DNA of 64,000 nucleotides from Ailanthus altissimus. Taxonomy: Eukaryota; Streptophyta; Magnoliopsida; Sapindales; Simaroubaceae. A model generated the notes under the pieces. That model worked only from the letters and a program-made list of their open reading frames with translations. It searched no databases and was not told the origin of the DNA. Positions 1 to 12,030 of the stretch are shown here, piece by piece. Every line of letters starts with the position of its first letter. Within the stretch, counting starts at the first letter, position 1. Made by a program: the position numbers and the translations under genes. Location of the stretch: positions 16,832,501 to 16,896,500 of the forward strand of contig OX327705.1 in NCBI GenBank assembly GCA_946807835.1, in the 5' to 3' direction.

Positions 1-437
1 ATAGAACGAACTTAATTAAGATTAGTGGCTCAGTCAACATATCAGCAGAATTTTCATACAATGCAATTTTTATTAGACTAATCTCGCTACTTTGAATAAT
101 CTCTGTAATGAAATAGAGCAGCACATCAATGTGTTTAGACCTCTTGTAAAACAATTGATGCTTGTTTATGTATATAGTACTCTGACTATCACATTACACA
201 CAGATGTTGACGTCTTCAGCAGCCATTACTTTTGTGCATATCCTTTTTAACCATACGATCTCTTTAAAGTTTCTCTTATAGCAATATACTTGCTAATGTG
301 GTTGATAGTGTTATAAAATTGACCTCCAGTATATATTACACTCAAACACTATGAATACATACCTAATTAAAAACCTTCTCTTATAAATATCACTTGCATA
401 ATCTGAATTGACGTATCTTCTAACCATTTCACCTTTA
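1..437 (-). pseudogene. Ty1/copia RNase H domain remnant
   Basis: Read on the minus strand, this stretch gives the C-terminal part of a copia polyprotein: NSDYAS near the start, a decayed tract, CDSQSTIYI, KHIDVLLYFI, then NSADMLTEPL close to position 1. These correspond to the usual copia RNase H order (DSDYAGD, CDSQSAI, KHIDVRFHFI, NPADMLTKP). Stop codons and frame changes break it. It continues at 919-1442 across the inserted MITE and belongs with the RT pieces at 919-1442 and 3351-3482. It is cut by the window edge, so its 3' LTR is not seen. Confidence 0.8.
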
Positions 438-445
438 TTCTCAGC

Positions 446-910
446 TAGGGATGACAAAATATATATTCGAATCCGGGTTTTGCTCAATTCAAATCCAGAC
501 CTAAATTTTTTAATAAACTTGGAACTTGGGTTTTACCCAAGTTTAAATCCATATCCAAATTTAAGCCCGAATTTGATTTTTTTAAATTTTTTTTCAATTT
601 GTTTTCAATAATGTTTTAAAATTTTAAGTGAACTTTGAAGTTTTGGGATATTTATTTTGTGAAATGATTGTTAAATTTATATATATATATATATATATTA
701 AAGATTAGGGATTTATAATAATTTAGGACTTAAATAAATAAATAGAATTTGGATCTAGATTTGGGTTTTTGGGTTCCAACAAAAATATGGATTTAGATTT
801 TCCAAAGAAACTGGACTCGAATCGAATTTGTGAAAAAAACTCGAATTTTTCGAGCCAGGTTCGAGTTTTTCTAGGTTTAGATCCGGATCTGGATTTTTTT
901 GTCATCCTTA
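446..910. mobile_element. Non-autonomous hAT-type MITE
   Basis: 465 bp with terminal inverted repeats TAGGGATGACAAAA at the left and TTTTTTTGTCATCCTTA at the right. The 8-bp flanks are TTCTCAGC (438-445) and TTCTTAAC (911-918), six of eight alike, as expected of an aged hAT target duplication. The interior is made of subterminal repeats of the GAATCCGGGT / GGATCTGGAT kind and a short TA run. It has no coding capacity. It splits the copia RNase H region, so it is younger than that element. Confidence 0.75.
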
Positions 911-918
911 TTCTTAAC

Positions 919-1442
919 CTTTCTATACAACAAACTAAGATAAGACTTTCCTTTGAGATATATCAATATTAACTTTACTACAAACTAGTGATCTTTTTCT
1001 AGATTCGTCATGTATTTACTTAAAACACTCACCGCTTGTGCTATTTTTAGTCTTATGCACACCATCGTATACATAATGCTCCCAACAATGATAACATATG
1101 GTACTATTTTCATTTGCAGTTATCCTCTTCAAATTTTGGAGACTGCACTGTTGAAAATTTGAAATGCATAGCCAAAAGTGTGGAGACAACTTTTAAATTA
1201 GACATACCAAACTTTTTTAGGATTTTGAGTATATATCTTTATTGTGATAAGAAGATAACGTCTCTTCTTTCCCTCACAATATCCATACTCAAAGTCTTTA
1301 AATCCTTTATCTCAAACTCGCAACTCAATTGTTTCTTCAATTTTTATTTCTCTTACATATCTCTATATGCAATCATCATATCATCCACATATAACAAGTA
1401 AATACATAATTATCTCACTATTTAAGCTCTTAAAGTACACGC
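919..1442 (-). pseudogene. Ty1/copia reverse transcriptase, C-terminal part
   Basis: On the minus strand from 1442 downward: a decayed YVDDM-like block (YLLVICG, stop, YDD), then EIKIEETIELRV, KIYTQNPKKVWYV, and near 1000-1100 IVGSIMYTMVCIRLKIAQA, which matches the copia SAVGSLMYAMVCTRPDIAQA block. The order and spacing are those of copia RT going into RNase H. Several in-frame stops make it non-functional. The upstream RT part lies at 3351-3482, separated by the solo LTR at 1443-3350. Confidence 0.8.
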
Positions 1443-3350
1443 TATTGAATGTGCTATTCCATGGGGTTGTGTATGTATTATGTGTTCATTACAATATAAT
1501 TTATGCATCTTATACATATATATATATAGTACGCAGTGGAACCGAAATCTAATTTCCTAATGCAACAAACACATACTAAAATTTAAGTTTTCATTACACT
1601 AATGAGATTGAGAATCACTTTAGAAACCTTTAGAAGAAGTTCCCTAATTTGAGCTCATATGAAGTGCTCTCATTGAAAATTCTAAATTCCAACTTAGTGG
1701 GCTTAAAATACTAGAATGATAGCTTTTATTTTGCAAGATTTTCTAAAACAACTCTTGCTTTGGCCTTTTTCAAGTTGGATGAGATAATGGGACTTAGAAG
1801 AAAATAGCAATACTTGCTTTTTCTTTTCTTCTCTTCTCCACCAAAAGTGGTCGTTCCTCTTTCTTGCAAAAGATCATGAATAAAACTCTTTTGTCCACTT
1901 TATTACATCTCTTAGTCTAACCTTTTTATATGAAGGATAAAAGCCAAAAACTATTTTATCTTATTTTCCTTCAATTGGACGAACTCTTTCCACGCCTTTA
2001 ATAAATATCTCTTAAGCCTTTTATTATTTTAAGTCATCACAATAGCACTTGTCACCATCATAAACAAAGATTATTTAATAAGCTTCATTAAAATAATAAC
2101 ACCATTGCAAAAAAGATAAGTATCCAAGGACTTATTCAAAGCTTATCAAATAAGCTTTAATAAAATAATTAAAGCCATAAATAATATCCAACACTTGTTA
2201 TCATCCTACACCAATGCTCAATTATTAAGCATTCTTAAAATAATCATGTACATGACAAGTGTCCAATACTTGTATAAGTATTATTCAAAAGCTTATTCTC
2301 TAAGACTTAGTGATGTGTTAAATTCTAACAATTAGAATTTGACATGCATTCAATTTGAGAGGACTCAAAATCGATCTCTCTCTCTCTCTCTCCTCGGATC
2401 AAACTCTTCAACCAAGTGCAATACATTCTCAAGAGGTCCCAATAATAAGCTCTCTCTTCGGATCGAACTCTTCGACCGAGTGCGTTATCTTCTCGAGAGG
2501 TACCAATAACAAATCTTGCTCACCCATAATCTCTTCTAATCGAACTCTTCAATCGAGGATGCCACATCTTAAGAAGCTTTAAAATTGAACTCATCCATAA
2601 TCTCTATGGATCGAACTCTTCTAACGAGGACATTACCCTAGTGCTCAACAAATGCAGTTTATATTGTGAGACTCTCTAGGTTCATACTCATACCCAACAA
2701 CACGTAGCGGTCAGACTATAAAAAGTTTCTGACATCTGTAGAACCAAAGTATGGTAGATCACTCATAAGCCTACCATGACGCTTAATTCAAAGGACCAAG
2801 AATACTACTCAACTCAAAAAGACCTACCATTGACAGCTTCATAAGATGTCTATTGAAAGTCCTCGTGAGTTCATTCAATACTTAGTCCTTACTGGATACC
2901 TGTATGCCTATACAAGCTTCCACTAAGCTCATGGTCTACTGAGACTAACCATCTCGACCATTTAGATATAGACATATATTGATTTATATAAAAGGATTTC
3001 ACCAACAGACTCGCATCGATAGAAATAGATTAAGAACATAGTGTTTGAGAACATACTTGCATAATGATATTTTCTAATACCATTCGTAACTCTTTGCAAC
3101 TATATCATTACTAATATATTTTCATGTCTTTATCTCATTTCAAATAAGGCTCTAACTACTTAAATTTTGTTAACTCTTAGCACTTGATTAAAACCCCTTT
3201 AGATATGATTGAAACGCCTTTAGGTCTAAAATATCTAAAATGTTACAAGTTTCTTATCATATAATAAATAATATTATTTATTTTAATGAAATGTTGATTA
3301 TATAAATATTTATACATAATGAAATGGTAAGTAAGCCTAAAATTCCAACA
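1443..3350 (-). mobile_element. Solo LTR of a copia family inserted in copia RT
   Basis: A 1.9 kb block with no internal region, ending CCAACA at 3350 (minus strand start TGTTGG). It interrupts the copia RT frame exactly: RT resumes on both sides. The flanks CACGC (1438-1442) and CACAT (3351-3355) fit a 5-bp target duplication with two transitions. The part from about 2640 to 3180 is clearly similar to the LTRs at 13458-15658 and 4237-8614, so it belongs to the same broad LTR family. The left end is inferred from where RT homology stops. It contains repeated GAACTCTTC-type units at 2395-2640. Confidence 0.7.
2380..2640. repeat. Degenerate tandem units inside the solo LTR
   Basis: After a short CT microsatellite (about 2373-2392), units of the form GGATCGAACTCTTCRACCGAG followed by a spacer recur at least four times, with spacing of about 60-75 nt. 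They are imperfect and only present in this LTR copy. They were seen by eye, so unit borders are approximate. Confidence 0.55.
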
Positions 3351-3482
3351 CACATAACCGTTATACTTGCTTCTATTAAACTTATAAGTTATCTTTAAAT
3401 CATCAAATGTCATATATCACTGCTTAGGAGATTGCTTCAACCCATACAATGAATTCTTCAATAAGCAAGCATGTTCCTTGAT
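3351..3482 (-). pseudogene. Ty1/copia reverse transcriptase fragment (SLYGLKQ block)
   Basis: Minus-strand translation contains ACLLKNSLYGLKQSPKQ, then a stop in place of W, then YMTFDDF and RSKYNGYV. This is the copia RT block K-x-LYGLKQ-x-PRxWY. It is the upstream partner of the RT piece at 919-1442. The right side is cut by the Athila-like LTR whose minus-strand end (TGATGC on the plus strand) begins at 3483. Confidence 0.85.
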
Positions 3483-4236
3483 TGATGCTATAGTAGTTAA
3501 GCGCAAGTGCAAGCTATCGTACCAAATAATATAGGATTTAAAGTCCAAGTATCAATCCCATAGAAACTATGCAATCTAATTTTTTCAATTAAGTATTAAA
3601 ATTATAACTATTTAACTTTTATTTAGAAAACTAAAATATGAAAGTTATTTAACTAACATAATTCTATCAATTAAATCAACCTAAATAGTAACAAACAAGA
3701 GATAAATTCAACAAAAGATAATAATATAGGGTATAGAATCATCCTCTAATATTGCATTGTACTCATTAATATCTTAATTAATCACTTAATACAAATTGAT
3801 TAACTTAGACATTAATCTTATGATAAGCCTCTGTCGATAGTCGAGTGACTATATTACGCATTCTAACAATCACCTATATGTCTGTGGTAATCAAATTAGA
3901 ATGTAATTCATTAAGATCAAGTCTAAATTATGCCATACATGCCACCTAGGTATATGTTTATCCTAAATGGAACTCATAGTTATTACCTAATGACCATGCA
4001 TCAAACTATCATAGATTAAATATATAAATCCCTTTTATCAAGTTCATCATGGTTTCTCAATTATTTAAAATATTGACCAGATATAATGAAAGATTAAAAT
4101 CAAAATAGAATAAATCAATTATAATAATTAAGTTCGTAAATTAAGAATCAATAAAATTCAACTGCATACTAAGATTACATAGTATAACCCTAGAATAACA
4201 AGTTTAGCTCATTACGAAACCAAGAGTATCAAATCA
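3483..4236 (-). mobile_element. Athila-like LTR, distal segment (interrupted)
   Basis: The reverse complement of this segment aligns along its length with 37850-38544, including the terminal block with GCGTGCGCTTACGCG-like sequence and the motif around GTCTCTGTGGAATCGATAC. The two copies are therefore LTRs of one family in opposite orientation. The rest of this LTR is at 8615 to about 9120; the solo LTR at 4237-8614 separates the two parts. On the minus strand it ends CATCA at 3483. Confidence 0.75.
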
Positions 4237-5697
4237 TATGAGTGATTTTAAACCTATGGTGTATACATGTGGGTTTGTGTCTATCATTCAAATATAGCAT
4301 ACGTATCACATACATACATGCGCAGCGAATGAGCAGAATACAAATTTCATAATGATAAACACAAATAAACTTTACAAGTTATCTCATAAATGTAAAATAT
4401 TTTAAGATTGAGAAATAGTACATTGTTAAGCCTTTGGTATATTATCGAACCGGAGTACCCGTCTTGAAGTAACCCGTTCACAATTCTAGTTCCTCACCAC
4501 GGTAGGCCTGAGGAATCTAGAATAGCAGCTTTTTTAGCAAAGGATTCAACTCTTGGATCCTTGTTTCTACCTTATAGTATGGGTGACCAAAAATAGAAGG
4601 AAAAATGAAAAAGGTGTTTTTGCTCTCAAAATTTGAGAAAATTTTCTAACATTTAATAAAATTCACTTCTCTACCATTCTCTTAACCCCTTGCACGAATT
4701 TTTAATGATTAATTGAATAACTAATTGCTCTTTTATTTGTTTTTTTTTTCATTTTTCTTTCATTTTCTCACATAATGACATCTATTATATTTGCCATTAG
4801 CGTTTTATTTATTATTATCTTTTATTTTCTCACCTAATAGCATCCATTATGTTTGCTATTAATTTTTGTTTATTATTATTTAGAATAAACCAAATGAAAA
4901 TAAAACAAAATGAAAAATTATTTAAATTAACTTGGCCTTAATTTAGGTCAAATGAGAAAATACTTTCTCATTATTAAGAAACATCTTAAGAGCTACCATT
5001 AACAAATGCCACCCATTTGTACTTATCATATTATTTAATAAATATTAAATAAATAATTTAATCATATTAAATCGTGATAAAAACACATGCCAATTTAAAT
5101 ATAAAAAAATTAATTGTTTGGTTTCAATTTAAATAATAATATCATATATTATTATTATTTTATTTAATAAATAAAATAATGATATTATTTATCCAACAAA
5201 TAAGGTCATTGTGATAATTTTCAAATCAAATAATAATTGACCTACATGTGCCATGTATCAATAACTAATTGTTAACTAATTGATGTATTTAACTCTTAAG
5301 TCTTAACACGTGCACGATCGAATGGAAACTAAAATAAATGTCTGGTCTGTTGAAATTTTTTGGATCAAACTATTTAATCCTGTACGTTGCCCCAATGCAC
5401 AATGAGTACACTTCATATTGCGGGACTTTCTAGGTCCACTTCCGATTTGTCAAATAGAATTATTCTATGAGTCCGAGATCGATGCCCCATGCACATGTTA
5501 CGGATATTACAAATCAGTACAACAGATCATACAAGTTGAGGTCATAACGCATACGTATAATCCTTCCGCCAATCATATCCTAGAATAGCAGGGATATAGG
5601 TCACTACCATCAAATTCCTATGTGCTCATCTATGAACTTATCTCTAGACACGTATCTTAATAAATAATATATACAAACACTTTTGTAATATTGTTTA

Positions 5698-5830
5698 TGT
5701 CAGAGTGTGTGGGACCTACCAACTCCTTGATGGTTTGTCGGTATTCCCACCTACACCCAGCTCAGGTTACCTGCGCCCCCAAGGAATCGAACCCAGGATC
5801 TCATCCATATTATGCCTAACAAGTTCATCC
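5698..5830 (-). repeat. SINE-like piece with tRNA B-box
   Basis: The minus strand carries GGTTCGATTCC (5783-5793), which fits the Pol III B-box, followed by GGGCGCAGGTAACCTG. The same arrangement occurs on the plus strand at about 12058-12125 with GTTCGACATTGG and GGGCGTAGGTTACCTG. The two copies are clearly related. No convincing A-box or poly-A tail was found, so SINE class is only a suggestion. Confidence 0.4.
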
Positions 5831-7254
5831 TTGTACTCATCGGGCTGGCACTAGAGCAAATGAGAGATTGTTAGGGTTGGTGCTTACGTGTCATCCCTGA
5901 ATGTACATATACTTGTGTATTTATACAAGCGTACATTTTCATTAAATCGCTAATACCAAATTATATGGTATTATGCATATAACATTATAGACATAATAGA
6001 TCTGAAGGAGTTCGGATCAGATCTAAAGAGTTTAGATAAGGGCTCATAGTTAGCAACGCTAAGAGATATAATTGTTAAATGTTATCACAGTTAAGTGTTA
6101 GTTAGTTATAATACTCAGCAGATCCAAGAGTTGGAGCCTTGTCTGTAATAGGACATAGACCTGGGAATATACTAGTAACTGCATAGTTACAAGAGTTGCA
6201 ATTAGGTGCCAGGAAATACATGTTGCACAAGTATGTTCTTGAATAATAGTCCCTGATCTATTTTTGCCGATGCAGATCTGTCGGTGGATACCCTTTTATA
6301 TATAGATCAGCATATGTCGTATCTGTCGAGTATAGATAATCGTTCCTGACCGACCATGAGCTTGGAGCTCGTATTGACATATGGGTATCCAGTTAGGATT
6401 GGATATGGGACAGACTCACGAGGGCCTCCGATAGACATTCAATGTAAGCCATCAACGGAGGGTCCTCTCGAGTTGAGTAGTATACGTGGTTCTTTGACTT
6501 GAGTGCCACGGTGGGCTTGTAAGTGACCCACCATACTTTGGTTCCATATATGTCACAGACCTTTTATGGTGTGACCGCTGGGTGTCACTAGGTATGGTCC
6601 GATGCTTATGGAGTCCGGTGCTTACAGATATGGGATCCGTCAGCTCTTATATGGAGTTTGATATCCAGATACAAGTCTGGAGATAAGACATGGATGAGCA
6701 CATGGGGATTTGACGGTGATAATCTATATCCCCGCACATCTTGGATATCATGTCGGAAGGACTATACGTATGTGTTGTAACCTCAGCTTGTATGGTTCAA
6801 CGCGCTAGTTTGTATATCCGTGACGTGTGAATGGGGCATTGCTCACGGACTCATGGAATAGTTCCATTTGACGAATCGGGCGTAGGACCTAGGGAGTACC
6901 GCAATATGGAGTGTACTCGTTGTGTACTAGGGCAGCGTGCCGGATTAAATTGTTTAATCCAGTAATATTCAACGATTCTACTGGAATGCGTGCGTGTCTG
7001 TATTTAAGTATCAAATACAACAATTAGTTAATAAATATTATTTACTAATTATATTATGACACGTAACGTATTGTGGACCCTCAGTGAAGTTTACCCATGT
7101 GTGAAATTTAGTGGGACCCACTAGGGGGTAAACTTGGTAACTATTTATGAGGGGCAAAATGGTCATAACACACTATGATTATTTAATTGTTAAATAATTA
7201 TTCTCTCTCTCTCTTTTTTATATTATATAATAATTATATTATTATATGCTTATA

Positions 7255-7289
<35 letters not shown>

Positions 7290-7293
<4 letters not shown>

Positions 7294-7535
7294 AAGCAAA
7301 AGAAAGAAAGAGAAGTAAGAAATTGGCTAAACGGCCAAGAGGGAGGAAGAGGAGAAATGGAGAAGAAAGAAAAGAGAAAAAAGGAAGGAAGAAAGAAAAA
7401 AAAAAGGAAGAAGCAAAAGAAAGAAAGAGAAGTAAGAAATTGGCCAAACGGCCAAGAGGGAGGAAGAGGAGAAATAGAGAAGAAAGAAAAGAGAAAAAAG
7501 GAAGGAAGAAAAAAAAAAGAAGAGAGGAAAAATGA
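7290..7535 (+). repeat. Tandemly duplicated polypurine tract (period 117)
   Basis: A nearly pure A/G stretch in which a 117-bp unit occurs twice: GAAGCAAAAGAAAG starts at 7293 and again at 7410. Each unit contains AACGGCCAAGAGGGAGG, the only break in purine content. The related LTR at 13458-15658 has a single polypyrimidine counterpart at 13865-13995, so the duplication arose in this copy. The long open frames here are products of the simple sequence, not genes. Confidence 0.8.
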
Positions 7536-8006
7536 AATTGTTTCATTTTTCTCTCTGCTTTCAATTGGAGTAATTATGAATTGCTCCAAATTTTCTATTT
7601 CTTATCCTTTTGGAGAAAATGATGTAAATTCACTCTCGACCATTTTGGGGATTAAGAGCTAATCCCAGGCTGAATATCAGGCTGTTGTTCTAGCTCATCA
7701 AGCTCACCGTGTTGGTGACTAAAACTGCACATGAGTTGGTCTCCATGCGAACTCTAAGAAAAATACGTGTATAACATTACACGTTTGGGAGTTCTCTAAC
7801 TTAATAAATATATTAATGTGATTAATATATTTATTTATTGTGTTTATTGTAAAATTTACTGCGTTAGACAATAGACACAAGTGCACATGCATACACCTAC
7901 ATGCTTAGATCCTGCTGCGCAAACAATTTAATCCCGTAGGAAACTCTTTTTTTGGTTTGTTACTTATGGCCATAAGACTTTCTAATATATAATCTCTGAT
8001 CATTTG

Positions 8007-8121
8007 TGTATATATATATATATATATAAATAAAGATATATATATCTTTATTTATATATATATATATTTATATATATCTTTATTTATATATATATATATT
8101 TATATATATATATTTATATAT
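8007..8121. repeat. AT-rich palindromic microsatellite
   Basis: Runs of TATATA are alternated with CTTTATTTATATA and its mirror. The centre TAAATAAAGATATATATATCTTTATTTA is a near-perfect inverted repeat that could extrude as a cruciform. It lies in the right part of the solo LTR. Confidence 0.75.
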
Positions 8122-8614
8122 AACTCATTCATGGCAATTGACGGATTTCATATCTGTACACACCGAACTCTATAAGCATCGGACCATACCCAACGACACC
8201 TTTATCGTCAAACCTGCATCGGTGAATTAAGACCAGGAACATATAATTTGAGAATAGACTTACACAATAACATTTCTTAACACCTATTGTAACTCTTACA
8301 ACTATGTTATTACTAATGTATTTTTAGGTCTTGTACCGTCACAGACAAGATTCTAACTCTTAAACTTTACTGATCAATATAACATGCTAACTCTTTAACA
8401 TTTATAGTTTTCAGTGGTGCTAACTCTTGGCATTGACTTAAACTTCTTTAGACCAAATCTGAACTCCTTCAGATCATATAATATCTGTAGCGTCACAAGC
8501 ATTGAACCATTTAATAATGGTAATTAATGATTTAACAAATAATGAACTGTATAAATATTATAAAATAAAATATTCATACAACAATGGAATGACACGTAAG
8601 CACAAATCCCAACA

Positions 8615-9120
8615 AATCAATCCATGAATAACAGTAAGAACAAGAATATCATTAAAAAAAAAAAAAAACTAATCAAGAAGACGTCTTAGGTTGCTTCTCT
8701 CTCAATCTTGACTTGAATCTTAATCTTGAATATTGATTTTTTGGCTTTAATATTTGATTTTGTATTGTGAATTCTTTCTCTAATTTTTTTTCTCTCTACT
8801 TGAATTTTTTAATTAGGGCTTTTGGCATTTTATTTTATAGGTTTATATTTTCAAATTAGGGTAAAACATCAAATACAAATTAGATTAAGATTTTTATTCA
8901 TGAGTTACTACTCATGCGCACTGTTAACTTGTACTGAATTTGGGTGCTGCAGCATTATACACATTGTTTTAGAGCGCCACTCTAGAGCTGCGGCGTTGGG
9001 CACTGTAACAAAAAATATTGTAGCTCAACACTGTAGCAAATGTGATGTTTTTGCCCTATTTTTCTTATATTTTCATCCCAATTTGCTCCATTGACTCTAA
9101 ACTTACAAAATAACATTAAA
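8615..9120 (-). mobile_element. Athila-like LTR, proximal segment
   Basis: This continues the LTR begun at 3483-4236. Its reverse complement matches 37630-37830, including AATTCACAATACAAAATC-like and AAGCCAAAAAATCAA-like stretches. The part nearer 9120 diverges from the other copy. The LTR start is not certain; a TGTTTTAATG on the minus strand near 9115-9122 is a plausible border. Confidence 0.6.
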
Positions 9121-10820
9121 ACACATTAAAAAAAACCAAATAATCTTAATTTAAATGAAAACAAATACTAAGTTTGAAAGATAAAAATATTATACCTAAG
9201 TAACCCTTATCAAATACCCCATAAACTTAAGATTTTACTCATCCTCGAGCAAAACAAGAATAAACAATCATAACTTATTATTGACTGTAAATAAAACATA
9301 TTAAACATGCCTCAATTGATTAGATAATCATCTTCATTATCTCAGAGGTTGTTAAATGGCACAAGTCTATTTAGAATGCATTAGACAACGTTTAATAAAT
9401 CATTATACCATTCATCAAGTTTTTTATTTTCCCCTATAATTTGTTCACTTATGTGTGTATATATTAAGCAAGTAATCAGTCAAATAAAATATAGATTTAC
9501 TCAATACTTAAGAAAGCAAATAAAAATGATATCTCGATATATTTAAATGTTACCATAAGCTTATTGTTCATACTACTCTCTACTAATGTAGAAATATATA
9601 TGTCTAGAGATCTATTTTAAACTTTAATTATCTTGTAACATAAGGTTAGAGTCAAAGTGGGATATAAAAACATATATATATAGTTCAAATCATACTATAA
9701 ACAATTAACTTTATACAGAAATCTCTTAATCTTTTCTCATTGATTTATCTCCTCCCCTAAATTTATGATATTTCTATATTTCTTTTAATCACTTTTGCAA
9801 AGAATTTCTTCTTTTTCTTAAGCTGGGGGTATTTATGCGTTTAAGTATTTTTATTATTATTTTTTCATCTCTTTTTTAATTTTTTGATATATGCACCCCT
9901 AAACTTAGATTGATAAGTACTTTCAAGACTTATTACTTTTCATTGTATTACCCGTTTCACACATACAACAATTTTTCCTTTTAAGAATATTTTTAAGTAA
10001 ACTCGTGATTTATGATGCTACCAGTAGATTTTAGGATAAATAAGTAAAAATTCTTAAAACTTGTAATATGGTTAAATAAAAAAAATGGTAATTAAGTTCA
10101 AAAGGAGTAACTATGGATAAATATACAATTAAGGTAAGTTACAAAATGCTCAATCGATTCAAAGATGACTCAATGTCATTTTCCTATTCATGTGATTTCT
10201 AAGATTTTGCCTCAAGCAGTAATCAAGCAAGTTCTAAAGTATTGGTCATTGAGATTGTAGTATACCATTTAAGCATGATTATCTCTAAGCAAAAAAATTG
10301 AACTAATACATACTTATCTCAATGTGCTTAAGAATAAGTGATAAAAAAAAAAGTCAAAATCAGTTCAAGATTCATGATATATGAATTATCTCAAGCGTCT
10401 ATTATTTTTTAGAAACTTATGAAAATAAATTCAACCAATATTCTAATTTTTATTATAGACTAATGATCATCATCACATCCAAAACTAACAACTAAAAGAA
10501 ATTCTACTCATAAGATAATCAATAAATAAAAGTAGCAAAAATAAACACAAGAAAATATTTTTCACCCCAAAACTTAAATTAGACATTGTCTTCAATGTTG
10601 AAAAATAAATTTAAAAATAAGAAAAAAAGTTCTTTGTAACTGAAGTTGAAGTAATGTTGCGTTGTTGCCTATTGATTGGACTGCGGTATTCCTTTGTTCT
10701 TAATCTTTGTAATTGCTCGAGATGCTTCCTTAAATGTTTGACTTGCTAATTTATTACTAACATAACTAAAACTAAAATTAAAAAAAAAATAAAAATAAAA
10801 ATTACTTGGGCTGCCTTTTA
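9121..10820 (-). mobile_element. Athila-like 3' non-coding region
   Basis: There is no ORF of note. The minus strand carries the sequence typical of the region just downstream of Athila/Tat pol: at 10565-10610 it reads GAAGACAATGTCTAATTTAAG then TTTTGGGGTG. Further G-rich blocks follow (GGGGTATTTGATAAGGG near 9210, and CCCCTAAACTTA-type blocks near 9755 and 9895). Position between the decayed coding part and the LTR fits a 3' untranslated region. Confidence 0.6.
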
Positions 10821-12030
10821 AGAAGCGCTTGATTTAACGTCGTCGGCTTGGCGGAGTTCTTTTTACTCTTATAGAGGATCAAAGTTGATGGTGAAAGCAT
10901 TTTTGTATGTAAACTTGCTAGGCTTCCTCTTTTTTGGCTTTCACTTTTTTGGCTTCCACATTTTTTTTATTAGATCTTGGGTATCATCTTGTTCTTCTTT
11001 CTTGTACTTTTTTAGCAAGATTTGAATCTTAAACCGATGAAGCGATTTTTTTTATGCCATTCTCTTTTATCCTTTCATCACACACTACTACTTTTTCTTC
11101 TTATTTATTCTTTTTTTATACCTTAACGCCTCCTTTTTTATGTGAGGGTTTACTGTCTCCATATCTTTGAGCTCTTTGGTGTTTGGGTGCACTACATCAA
11201 TATTACAACGGTCTTCATATTCAGATGACAACTTAATTTCCTAGAAGATTTTAAAAGTGACAGTGTCATATTGTACCTTTATGGTCATCTCTCATTTTTA
11301 AACATCAATGAACGTATGTCCCACGACTAAGAAGGGTATTCCTAAAATGATAAAGATCTACTTACTTTTTTAATGTCTGGAACGATAAAATCTGCAGAAA
11401 AAATGAATTTGTCTACCTTTACTAGCACATCCTCTATAATTCCTTTCAGGTGGGCAAAAGAGCAATCAGCAAGTCAAAGTGTGATATTAATTGGCTTTAC
11501 TTCTCTCAAACCTAGCTTGTTATAAATTGAGAGGGGTAAGAGATTAATGCTCACTCCTAGATCGCATCAGGCTTTACCAAAATCATGATTTTCAATGGAG
11601 CACGATATGGTAAATTTTTCGGGATCTTTGAGCTTAGGAGGTAGCATTTTTTGAAGAATAACACTACACCCTTTTGTTAATGCTACAATTTTATAGTCCT
11701 ATAGTCTTATCTTCTTGGAAATGATGCTCTTTATGAACTTGACGTATACATCGATAACTCTCTGGGTGTAACTCTCTATTGGCCATTGGTAACTGTTCGA
11801 CGCCATCTCTTACAGTAAATAATAAGCCTTATCTGTAAACTTATTCATTAAAGCTCCTCTAGCAGTGACATCTACAATGATCCTCAAATGGCCTAATAAT
11901 CTATTATAGAATGTTTGGACTAATAGTCATTTAGGGATTTCATAATGAGGACACTTCCTCAACATGTCCTTGAAGCTCTCCTATGCCTCATACAATGACT
12001 CTCCATCAATCTGACTGATGGGTACAACCA
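10821..12030 (-). pseudogene. Athila/Tat-like gag end and protease, RT and integrase absent
   Basis: Minus-strand fragments in order: gag C-terminal region (DGESLYEA, stop, ESFKDMLRKCPHYEIPK, then RGALMNKFTDKAYYLL) at about 12000-11780; protease (PPKLKDPEKFTISCSI, CDLGVSINLLPLSIYNKLG, VKVDKFIFSADFIVPD) at about 11670-11370; a protease-RT linker at about 11230-11150. In the family, the protease active site is D-L-G-A-S-I-N-L-M; here the D-L-G is kept. Then the sequence passes, without RT, RNase H or integrase motifs, to a short tail near 10830 resembling the end of the pol region. Many stops are present. The right end is cut near 12030. Confidence 0.75.

Larger units (their letters stand above)
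5698..7925 (+). mobile_element. Copia 3' fragment with LTR, inserted in opposite orientation
   Basis: A complete LTR of the 13458-15658 family lies on the plus strand at 5869-7925 (TGTTAGGG to AAACA). It is preceded by a polypurine tract at about 5850-5868 and a scrap of internal sequence. Upstream, 5698-5830 is a SINE-like piece. The outer flanks GTTTA (5693-5697) and ATTTA (7926-7930) match at four of five positions. The host LTR resumes at both borders. The order suggests a truncated element carried in as one unit. Confidence 0.65.
4237..8614 (-). mobile_element. Solo LTR of a copia family, itself interrupted
   Basis: The LTR is in minus orientation (starts TGTTGG at 8614) and flanked by a perfect 5-bp duplication AATCA (4232-4236 and 8615-8619). 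It lies inside the Athila-like LTR, whose homology resumes on both sides. LTR sequence covers 4237-5692 and about 7931-8614 and aligns with 13458-15658. The gap is filled by a plus-strand insert at 5698-7925. On the plus strand it begins TATGAG, so the usual terminal CA of the LTR has become TA. There is no internal domain, hence a solo LTR. Confidence 0.75.

Noticed and set aside
7242..7662. Several 70-138 codon frames on both strands
   Set aside because: Products of the duplicated polypurine tract; all Lys/Arg/Glu on one strand and Phe/Leu/Ser on the other, with no family.
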